Shown here piece after piece: positions 1-5,831 of a stretch of DNA of 11,490 nucleotides. The DNA is from an uncultured Prevotella sp. (GTDB lineage: Bacteria > Bacteroidota > Bacteroidia > Bacteroidales > Bacteroidaceae), in the NCBI GenBank assembly GCA_934203355.1, contig CAKPZC010000067.1, forward strand, positions 1 through 11,490. The letters run 5' to 3'. The notes beneath the pieces were generated by a model. The model had not been told where the DNA came from and searched no databases. It saw nothing but the letters and a program-made list of their open reading frames with translations. The position numbers and the translations under genes were made by a program. Position 1 is the first letter of the stretch, and each line of letters begins with the position of its first letter.

Positions 1-125
1 TTCTTCTCACAGTTCTGGCAGTGCATCTGCGGCTGAGTGGTTACTACCAATGTGTCGGCTGATGTCTTGGCAAAAGTATTGCCAGCAACTACAAGCATAA
101 ATGCTACTAAAAGATTCTTTTTCAT
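1..125 (-). CDS. Exported heavy-metal-associated (HMA) domain protein, 5' part only
   Basis: The first 41 codons of a minus-strand gene are visible; the rest lies beyond the window edge. The product begins MKKNLLVAFMLVVAGNTFAK, a signal peptide with a basic start, a hydrophobic core and a likely cut near TFA-K. Residues 34-39 then read MHCQNC, the MxCxxC metal-binding motif of HMA (Atx1/CopZ-like) domains, which bind Cu(I) or other soft metals through the two cysteines. The start is supported by AAGGA five bases upstream. It follows the TonB receptor stop by 27 nt, so it is most likely the last visible gene of the regulator-receptor operon. A periplasmic metallochaperone that takes metal from the receptor is the natural reading, but that role is inferred from context. 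Total length and any further domains are unknown. Confidence 0.8.
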   Translation of the reverse strand, partial: MKKNLLVAFMLVVAGNTFAKTSADTLVVTTQPQMHCQNCEK

Positions 126-152
126 ATTATCCTTATATTAATAATGTATATA

Positions 153-2138
153 TTATAACTTCTCTAATTTAAATCTAATACCTACATAAGCCATTGCTCC
201 AGTGACAGGTCCCCACACCTGAGTAGCATCAAATGCCGTGCTCCATGGATGGTGGGAGTGGAGGATAGGGTTGGCTATCTTATAGTTGGTGAGGTTCTCG
301 CCACCTAAGTAAAGGCTGAATTTGTTGAACTCACGTGTCACTTGCGCCTGCAACTGAAAGTAGGCAGGATAGCGGCTTTGGTCGTAAAGTTCGCCACCAC
401 CATTCAGCTGACCGGTTACGTCGAATTGCCAAAGTTCGAGTGGCGTCTTATACGAGAGAGTAAGCAAGCCTTTATAGCGTGATGTGAGAGGCTTCTGGCG
501 CAGCTTGCCATCATAAGTACACTTAACATCGTTCAGTCGGAAGGCTGCTGTGGCAGACATGCCACTAAACAATGAGTATGTTGCATCCACCTGGAATGTA
601 TGGCTATAGCTCTTGCCGTCGAGATTCTCAAACGAGAGAGTATGACTGCCCTTAGCTCCATCAAAGTTCATTATCATCTGATGCTTGAAGTCGGTGTAGT
701 AATACTCCGCATTCAGCTCAAGATTCTTGCCAAAGAGAGGAATGTTAAAGCCCAAAGAAGCGCCCATATTCCATGCCTCCTCCTGCTTAAGGTTCGGATC
801 GATGATTATCTCTCTGCCACTTGCCAATAGCGACACGTTCTCTGCCAAGGCATGAGGCGAACGGTAGCCCTTGCCCACCGAAGTGCGTAGCGTGAGGATA
901 TCGGATGGAGAATACTTGATGTGCAGACGTGGAGTGAAGAAACTGCCGTAAATATTGGAATGATCCCAACGCACACCCGGCATTACAGTAAGCCTTTCGC
1001 CCAACTTATATGTGTACTGAGCGTAGAGACCCGGAGTGGTTTCCTTCGTCACCTTGCTGTCGGCTTTAGGCAATGCGCCCAATGGATTGAAGCGTTCCGT
1101 GTAGTAGTCGTGGTTGAGCGACGCACCCACACTAACGTTATGATTCTCCGTAATATCGGTCTCAAACATCAGTTGGGCATAACCATTCTTCTGAGTGACA
1201 TCATATTGAGTCATACCGAACATGTTGTCGGCATCATGCCATGAGCCATGCATCATCAAGGCTATTGACGTGTTGTGATCGGTATTCAGCGTAAAACCGT
1301 TTTTCCACAGTGCCTCATAGCGGTTGGTCTTTACCGAGGTGGAGTAGGGGAGTGTCGACGAAGCATGGTTGGTATGCTTACGGCTCTGTCCGCCTTCGCG
1401 TTCATCGTGCAAGCCACGCACCATCAACTGACTAATCCACCGTGGCGACACATACGCCCAGCGGTGCATTAGGTTATATTGTCGCAACTTGGGCATATCC
1501 ATAAAGCCGTCGCCATTGCCATCATGATCCATCTGACGGTTCTCAAAATGAAGAAGAGTTGCTGTAGAAAGGCGGTCGTTGAGATGTATGCTTCCATCAA
1601 GGTTGACCTCCGTCTTCTGTTCGCTATCCTGATAAACATTCGCCCGCACGCCATCTGTGCCTTGTGGCTTAAGAAACTCGATGTTTATCTGACCCGTAGT
1701 GCTCTCATATCCGTTTTTCACACTCGACGCACCCTTGCTCACCTGTATCGACTGCATCCAAGGACCAGGCACATAGCCTAAGCTATATGGCAATGAAGCG
1801 CCACGCAGATTAGGAATATTCTCTGTTAGCATCTGAACATAAGTGCCACTAAGTCCGAGCAGCTTTATCTGCTTAGCTCCAGTGGCAGCGTCGTTATAGC
1901 TTACGTCAACAGAAGGATTGGCGGTGAACGATTCGCCAAGGTTGCAGCAAGCGGCACGTATCAGTTGTCCTTGTCCTATTATGTCGGCATTGTCAACACG
2001 GTATTTCGACTTAATGCCATTAGTGGCTTTCACAACCACATTCTTTAGTTCGTGTGTATTGGCTATACTGTCTGTCTGTGCAACCATCTGCTGCGACACA
2101 AATGTATATCCCAATAAACTTATCAATAAATTTCTCAT
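153..2138 (-). CDS. TonB-dependent outer-membrane receptor, probably for copper or a related metal
   Basis: A 661-residue outer-membrane active transporter powered by TonB-ExbBD. The signal peptide covers about residues 1-20 (ends MVAQ), a TonB box is ELKNVVVKAT (30-39), the plug domain runs to about 155, and the rest is a beta-barrel ending in YVGIRFKL. There is no carboxypeptidase-like N-terminal domain and no SusD partner, so it is not a glycan SusC protein. The plug has adjacent cysteines C64-C65 in ACCNLGESF, and the barrel has Met/His-rich stretches such as HSHHPW (627-632). Residues 206-214 fit the calcium-loop pattern DxNxDGxxD. Proteins of this shape beside HMA genes are common in Bacteroidetes. 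Placement between an HMA-AraC regulator (34 nt upstream) and an exported HMA protein (27 nt downstream) points to copper or another soft metal; the substrate is inferred and untested. Confidence 0.85.
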   Translation of the reverse strand: MRNLLISLLGYTFVSQQMVAQTDSIANTHELKNVVVKATNGIKSKYRVDNADIIGQGQLIRAACCNLGESFTANPSVDVSYNDAATGAKQIKLLGLSGTYVQMLTENIPNLRGASLPYSLGYVPGPWMQSIQVSKGASSVKNGYESTTGQINIEFLKPQGTDGVRANVYQDSEQKTEVNLDGSIHLNDRLSTATLLHFENRQMDHDGNGDGFMDMPKLRQYNLMHRWAYVSPRWISQLMVRGLHDEREGGQSRKHTNHASSTLPYSTSVKTNRYEALWKNGFTLNTDHNTSIALMMHGSWHDADNMFGMTQYDVTQKNGYAQLMFETDITENHNVSVGASLNHDYYTERFNPLGALPKADSKVTKETTPGLYAQYTYKLGERLTVMPGVRWDHSNIYGSFFTPRLHIKYSPSDILTLRTSVGKGYRSPHALAENVSLLASGREIIIDPNLKQEEAWNMGASLGFNIPLFGKNLELNAEYYYTDFKHQMIMNFDGAKGSHTLSFENLDGKSYSHTFQVDATYSLFSGMSATAAFRLNDVKCTYDGKLRQKPLTSRYKGLLTLSYKTPLELWQFDVTGQLNGGGELYDQSRYPAYFQLQAQVTREFNKFSLYLGGENLTNYKIANPILHSHHPWSTAFDATQVWGPVTGAMAYVGIRFKLEKL

Positions 2139-2172
2139 ATGCTTAACCTTTATAACAATCTCTAAACCTTAA

Positions 2173-2727
2173 TTACAATGCATCCAGGGGTATTCGGTTG
2201 TGTGTTTCAAGTTCGCGAAAGTTCTTCGGAGTCATACCGGTAACTTGCTTGAACTGTGAGGATAAATGTGCCGGCGAACTATAGCCAAGCCTATAGGCAA
2301 TCTCGCTTGTGGCGAGCTGACTGTAGCACAGAAGTTCCTTGGCATATTCTATTCGATGCAGAATAGCGAACCGCTCGATGGTGATGCCTCGCACTTCGGA
2401 GAACAACTTGCTTAAGGTGCTATAGTCCTTGTTGAGATGATGCGATAGATAATCGGACAGTTTAGGACGCTCCTCACTCATCCTTACCCATTGCTGCACG
2501 GCGATGCGTATCTGTTCCACCAACAGCGAACGTGGGTCGTCAAGCAACTCAAAGCCTATGCCTTGCAATTTGCCTGCAAGGGAGGTACGTTGCTCGTCAA
2601 TAAGGTCTTCTTCAATCTCTGCCTCACCCAAACTTATTGTTTTCACTGTCAGACCTTCGGACACAAGAATGTCCTTGGCAGCCGAGATACAGCGTGGACA
2701 AACCATATTCTTTATCAATAGCTTCAT
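2173..2727 (-). CDS. AraC-family regulator with N-terminal HMA metal-binding domain
   Basis: A 184-residue cytoplasmic regulator. The N-terminal 65 residues resemble an HMA fold: beta-strand start MKLLIKN, then M8-x-C10-x-x-C13 in MVCPRC, and the late-domain IGFELL. Residues about 75-175 are an AraC/XylS DNA-binding domain; the second helix-turn-helix is clear in SEIAYRLGYSSPAHLSSQFK (141-160), followed by the family's GMTPKNFR. The usual AraC cupin sensor is missing, so the HMA domain probably senses the metal, most likely Cu(I) by motif, and controls the operon it leads. It is first in the operon, 34 nt before the receptor gene. A good -7 box, TATCTTTG, lies 33 nt upstream of the start, and a 10-bp inverted repeat sits further upstream. 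Domain identity is well supported; metal identity and whether it activates or represses are inferred. Confidence 0.88.
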   Translation of the reverse strand: MKLLIKNMVCPRCISAAKDILVSEGLTVKTISLGEAEIEEDLIDEQRTSLAGKLQGIGFELLDDPRSLLVEQIRIAVQQWVRMSEERPKLSDYLSHHLNKDYSTLSKLFSEVRGITIERFAILHRIEYAKELLCYSQLATSEIAYRLGYSSPAHLSSQFKQVTGMTPKNFRELETHNRIPLDAL

Positions 2728-2760
2728 CGGTGTATATATTTATCTGTTTTTATTACGATG

Positions 2761-2768
2761 CAAAGATA
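2761..2768 (-). promoter_or_regulatory. Promoter -7 box of the HMA-AraC/TonB receptor operon
   Basis: On the minus strand this reads TATCTTTG, matching the Bacteroidetes TAnnTTTG box, 33 nt before the regulator start. No TTTG -33 element is found at the usual 19-20 nt spacing. That position is instead occupied by one arm of an inverted repeat (2787-2796), which would suit a promoter that depends on an activator or is blocked by a repressor. Confidence 0.6.
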
Positions 2769-2786
2769 TAGATTTTCAATAAATTA

Positions 2787-2834
2787 TTTATACAGAATTA
2801 GGGATAAAGCTTACATATTTTTTATCTGTATAAA
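2787..2834. promoter_or_regulatory. Inverted repeat upstream of the HMA-AraC gene, candidate operator
   Basis: TTTATACAGA at 2787-2796 and its exact reverse complement TCTGTATAAA at 2825-2834 form a 10-bp inverted repeat with 28 nt between arms. The proximal arm overlaps the expected -33 region. A further TATCTGT lies at 2741-2747 in the leader. These are candidate binding sites for the adjacent AraC-type protein; no binding is shown by the sequence. Confidence 0.4.
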
Positions 2835-2874
2835 CATATTTATATGCCTTTGCTGATAATGAGCATCGGCTCAT

Positions 2875-2918
2875 AAAAAATCCCCGACAAACTATGTATA
2901 CAGTTTGTCGGAGATTTT
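2875..2918 (-). terminator. Rho-independent terminator after the second TonB receptor gene
   Basis: A 10-bp perfect stem (CCGACAAACT at 2884-2893 with AGTTTGTCGG at 2902-2911) is extended by further pairs around one mismatch. In the minus-strand RNA it is followed by a run of six U. It starts 22 nt past the receptor stop and separates this transcript from the HMA-AraC operon. The A/T flanks are nearly symmetric, so it could also work in the other direction, although no plus-strand gene ends here. Confidence 0.85.
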
Positions 2919-2940
2919 AATAAGGTTATGATGCAAAATA

Positions 2941-5100
2941 CTACAAGCTAATAGGCACAACTACTTTAACCGTAAAGTTGCGCCCCATATTAAACACTCC
3001 CATTCTGCCAGTCGCCTTGTTTACATCAAAATACTTCAATCTACTCAGATGATTCTGATAAGCACGGTTAGTGATATTCTCGCATGATGCATACACAGAG
3101 GCTATGCGTCTGCCATGGCTCTTTATGTCGGTTCCGGCATATAGGTTTAACAATGTATACGATGGTGTGGACGTCTCTGTTCCACCTACTGCATAGTAGT
3201 GATTCTGACGAAGATTGCAGTCTACAGCCAACTTAACATACATATGGTCAAACGTCCTGCCATCGCACATTATCTCGTAACGCACATCGCCAAGCCATCG
3301 AGGTGCTGGAGTAAAAGGCAGATACTTGGCATCACTTGGCTGATGAAGCTGCACGGCATTGACATACGAGAAGCTATTGCTTATATGCAATCTTTCTAAC
3401 GGATGAACATCCACATACACCTCGCCACCCATAAGGCGAGCATCGCCCGAAGTAAACTGATAGGTGTCTGATCCATCAGTTATCACATGATTACCATTAC
3501 TGTCGACAAGTCGGGTACTGAAGATATAGTTGCTGATACGATTGGCAAATAGCGACAGCTGTGCAGACACAATTTGCGAAGTATAGTCGAGTCCAAGATC
3601 AAGCTGACAACTCTGTTCGGGCTTCAATGCTGTATTGCCTATCTCATAACGCTGTGTTCCCTCGTGCTCACCATTCGATGCCAACTCACTGATATTTGGC
3701 GCACGGAAGCCGCACGACACATTTGCCTTGAAATTAAGATTTGGCAACAGCTCATAAGCCACTCCCAAACTGCCAGAGAATCCATCAAAGCCTCGGCTAA
3801 AGTTTTTGAAACGTTCTACTCTATCGTCATTATCCTGCTCATTGTCTTCAATAAGCCCATCGCCATGCAGATGACGATGGTCGTAGCGCACTCCACCACT
3901 AAAATTCATCTTATTAATAGAGCAAGTAGCTGTGGCAAACAAACCATAATCAAACAGACGATAATCAGGAATGAGAAACTCGGAGCCTTTATTTACCGAT
4001 TCTTGCCACATACCATTTATGCCAGTGGCTATCTTCCATGCTCCAAGCATTGGCGAAGTGTAATGCAAGTCGTAGTTTACAGTGTGGAGCATAAGGTCAA
4101 GACCACATTCGTCTCGCGACTCCTCAAACTCCTGTCGACGGTTCTGTTGATAAGCGGCAAGCAATTTTATGTTGCCCTCGCCTACATACCACATATTGTC
4201 GAGTACTGCCTTGTAGTGGTGTATTTGCTGGAAAGGCAGAGATCGACCGTAACTCTTTGGATTGAAACCATCGGGCATTTCAAGAATTCCAGTCTCCTCA
4301 TCTCGTTCGCCCTCAACAATGCCTGGCGTAAGATGATAATAATCGAGCGTAAGATGAGTGTGCCCGCCATTATGATTCCATCCAAGCATCTGCGTGAACG
4401 ACTGTTCGCGATAGGCTGAGCCATACACATATCCGTCATACCTGTTTTTATAAGCATGAGCCATCTTGCCACTATATCGCATATTCCACACAAAACCTTG
4501 CTTATTGCCGGCAAAGTTAAGCGAATAATCAAAGAGCCCGTTGTTCGACTGATAACCACTCATTACATTGGCCCCCATCTCGCCCATCGGCAATACCGGC
4601 GCACTATTGAACACTATAACACCTGCCAAAGCATCAGAACCATACATCAAGCTTGCAGGACCTTTGAGTATCTCTACCGAATGAACAGAAGCCGCATCAA
4701 TCTCTACTCCATGCTCATCGCCCCATTGCTGACCTTCCTGGCGTATTCCGTCATTTACCACGACCACACGATTATAGCCCATTCCTCGTATTACGGGTTT
4801 GGAAATACCGCTACCAGTGGCTATCTGCGACACTCCCGGTTGACGGCTTATGGCATCAATGATATTTGTGGAAGGTTGGGATTCAAGTTGTTTTGGCGAC
4901 ACAACACTTATAGGCGAAGCCGATGTTACAAGCTTTTGTTGCCCTGTTAGTCCGGTTACCACAACCTCATTTAGCTTTACATTAGTTTCAGTCAATGGCT
5001 GATGATGTGTTGAATCAGCTTCTTCTGTCATAGCCATAGAGGGGACTGTTGCCGACGAGCATACGCCCATCAGTAACAATGATTTGTATATTGTCTTCAT
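2941..5100 (-). CDS. TonB-dependent outer-membrane receptor, ZnuD/OprC-like metal type
   Basis: A 719-residue receptor with a signal peptide to about residue 23 (PSMA), a TonB box NEVVVTG (44-50), a plug domain about 55-170 with the conserved RGMGYNRVVVVNDG (105-118) and SVEILKGPASLMYGSDALAG, then a barrel ending in NFTVKVVVPISL. QQWGDEHGVEID (124-135) is a block I associate with Bacteroidetes zinc/copper receptors. Loop histidines include H243, H247, H249 and H256 around GGHTHLTLDYYH. Length and architecture are normal for such receptors and no SusD gene follows. The gene sits 85 nt after a small Cys/His-rich membrane protein, probably on one transcript, and ends at a strong terminator. The metal reading rests on plug similarity and that neighbour. 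Haem or another iron complex cannot be ruled out. No Shine-Dalgarno is visible. Confidence 0.85.
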   Translation of the reverse strand: MKTIYKSLLLMGVCSSATVPSMAMTEEADSTHHQPLTETNVKLNEVVVTGLTGQQKLVTSASPISVVSPKQLESQPSTNIIDAISRQPGVSQIATGSGISKPVIRGMGYNRVVVVNDGIRQEGQQWGDEHGVEIDAASVHSVEILKGPASLMYGSDALAGVIVFNSAPVLPMGEMGANVMSGYQSNNGLFDYSLNFAGNKQGFVWNMRYSGKMAHAYKNRYDGYVYGSAYREQSFTQMLGWNHNGGHTHLTLDYYHLTPGIVEGERDEETGILEMPDGFNPKSYGRSLPFQQIHHYKAVLDNMWYVGEGNIKLLAAYQQNRRQEFEESRDECGLDLMLHTVNYDLHYTSPMLGAWKIATGINGMWQESVNKGSEFLIPDYRLFDYGLFATATCSINKMNFSGGVRYDHRHLHGDGLIEDNEQDNDDRVERFKNFSRGFDGFSGSLGVAYELLPNLNFKANVSCGFRAPNISELASNGEHEGTQRYEIGNTALKPEQSCQLDLGLDYTSQIVSAQLSLFANRISNYIFSTRLVDSNGNHVITDGSDTYQFTSGDARLMGGEVYVDVHPLERLHISNSFSYVNAVQLHQPSDAKYLPFTPAPRWLGDVRYEIMCDGRTFDHMYVKLAVDCNLRQNHYYAVGGTETSTPSYTLLNLYAGTDIKSHGRRIASVYASCENITNRAYQNHLSRLKYFDVNKATGRMGVFNMGRNFTVKVVVPISL

Positions 5101-5199
5101 TTATTTTATTCTTATTGTTGGAGTTTCTTTGGAAAATAATCCAAGGGTTACAACAATAACGTCGCAACCACTATTTAATATGTATTTACCAACAATAAG
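5101..5199 (-). promoter_or_regulatory. Possible RNA switch or translational coupling element before the TonB receptor gene
   Basis: In the minus-strand RNA three related segments occur in order. A is CTTATTGTTGG (5199-5189), overlapping the end and stop of the upstream gene. B is TTATTGTTG (5159-5151). C is CCAACAATAAG (5121-5111), about 10 nt before the receptor ATG. C can pair with A (11 bp) or with B (9 bp), but not both. A small hairpin TTGGA/TCCAA (5144-5129) lies between B and C. Pairing of C would cover the ribosome-binding region, and ribosomes finishing the upstream gene would cover A. The pairings are seen in the sequence; regulatory function is inference. Confidence 0.4.
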
Positions 5200-5542
5200 G
5201 CGGTGCTCTCGTGCTTCTGACGCTCACGTTCCTCAGCCTTACCTTTGGGCAATGCACAAGAACTGTGAGCCTCTTCACAACAGCGACAGTTACCAACATA
5301 GCCACTACTGGCACAAGATATGATGTGCTCTGAAACTGACAGAGCACACAATCGTGCGTAAGAGTTTGGCTTGAGGCAATATGTCCGCTGTGATGCACAT
5401 GATGCAGACAATCCTGACAACAAGACACAACAGCATATTCCTCCACCTTATTATTATGATGGTGGAAGCTTACCATCACCAACATTGGCAAGTACACCAA
5501 TATCAGCAACCATGCAAAGCGAACGTGTCTTCTGTTTGTCAT
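5186..5542 (-). CDS. Small Cys/His-rich two-helix membrane protein, likely metal handling
   Basis: 118 residues from the chosen start MTNRRHVRFAWLL. Helix 1 covers about residues 9-26 and helix 2 about 75-90. Between them is a segment dense in metal ligands: HHH (27-29), CCQDC (41-45), HHVHHSGH (47-54) and HDCVLCQF (63-70). After helix 2 comes a basic tail ending CW. With a basic N-terminus inside, the ligand-rich segment would face the periplasm. I recall similar proteins of unknown function beside metal-type TonB receptors in Bacteroides, but cannot confirm the family name. A longer reading frame begins at 5608. I prefer 5542 because the extra 22 residues overlap the promoter and look unlike coding sequence, while the start at 5542 gives a normal helix. 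It probably binds or delivers the metal for the receptor 85 nt downstream; the function is inferred. Confidence 0.72.
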   Translation of the reverse strand: MTNRRHVRFAWLLILVYLPMLVMVSFHHHNNKVEEYAVVSCCQDCLHHVHHSGHIASSQTLTHDCVLCQFQSTSYLVPVVAMLVTVAVVKRLTVLVHCPKVRLRNVSVRSTRAPPYCW

Positions 5543-5550
5543 TTCAAGTG

Positions 5551-5581
5551 CAAAGTTATTATTTTTACTCCCAATACCAAT
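5551..5581 (-). promoter_or_regulatory. Bacteroidetes vegetative promoter for the Cys/His membrane protein and TonB receptor
   Basis: On the minus strand ATTG (5581-5578), 19 nt, then TAACTTTG (5558-5551): one mismatch from TTTG-N19-TAnnTTTG with exact spacing. The -7 box ends only 8 nt before the ATG at 5542, so the mRNA would have almost no leader. Confidence 0.65.
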
Positions 5582-5618
5582 ATTTTCCGTGTTAAATAAT
5601 AAATACATTCATTAAATA

Positions 5619-5662
5619 TGACAATTTAACACACTTATCTGACAAATTTGGTTAAAATGTCA
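5619..5662. promoter_or_regulatory. Conserved upstream elements of the first small heat-shock gene
   Basis: TGACAATTTAACACA (5619-5633) is identical before the second gene copy (10540-10554). A 23-bp element with ends TGACA and TGTCA (5640-5662) matches in position a TGTCA...CGTCA element in copy 2 (10561-10583). They lie about 50-95 bp before the predicted start and are candidates for binding sites of a sigma-54 activator. Confidence 0.4.
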
Positions 5663-5684
5663 ACTTGGCATTGTCTAAATGCGG

Positions 5685-5701
5685 TTGGCACATTAGTTGA
5701 A
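5685..5701 (+). promoter_or_regulatory. Sigma-54 type (-24/-12) promoter of the first small heat-shock gene
   Basis: TTGGCAC (5685-5691), five bases, then TTGAA (5697-5701). GG at 5687-5688 and the -13 G at 5699 have the exact 10-nt spacing of the sigma-54 consensus TGGCAC-N5-TTGCW; the only core departure is A for C at -12. The same promoter precedes copy 2 with a perfect GC. The predicted start is near 5712. No TAnnTTTG vegetative box is conserved between the two copies. Confidence 0.65.
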
Positions 5702-5706
5702 TAATA

Positions 5707-5831
5707 ACATAATGAAAGCCGAAGCCAATAGAGGCAAGCGGCAAGAACAAGATTATTAACAAAACAGAAATCCCCGACGGAACCTCAGGGCGAAGAGAGG
5801 ACGAAAAAAATAAAAATGGAGGTATTTCATT
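5707..5831 (+). promoter_or_regulatory. Conserved structured leader of the first small heat-shock mRNA
   Basis: Positions 5707-5765 are identical to 10627-10685. Near the 5' end, GCCG/CGGC (5718-5721 with 5739-5742) encloses GCC/GGC (5724-5726 with 5733-5735) in a small hairpin. The same stretch encodes a 15-codon open frame, MKAEANRGKRQEQDY, at 5712-5759 whose ATG coincides with the predicted transcription start. A strong Shine-Dalgarno GGAGG (5818-5822) precedes the ATG by 9 nt, and ACCTC (5782-5786) can pair with GAGGT (5819-5823), as might a weak RNA thermometer. The function of each part is inferred. Confidence 0.45.

Noticed and set aside
3574..4419. 281-codon plus-strand open frame opposite the second TonB receptor gene
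   Set aside because: It lies entirely antisense within a well-supported receptor gene, has no recognisable domain, and its composition reads as the complement of barrel strands.
4456..4950. 164-codon plus-strand open frame
   Set aside because: It is antisense to the plug region of the second TonB receptor, with no family resemblance and no ribosome site.
153..5100. Polysaccharide utilisation locus (two TonB receptors)
   Set aside because: Neither receptor has the SusC N-terminal extension, no SusD or glycoside hydrolase gene is present, and the neighbours are metal-binding proteins.
5543..5608. 22-residue N-terminal extension of the Cys/His membrane protein
   Set aside because: It overlaps the promoter boxes and would place a polar stretch before a normal first helix; the downstream Met is preferred.
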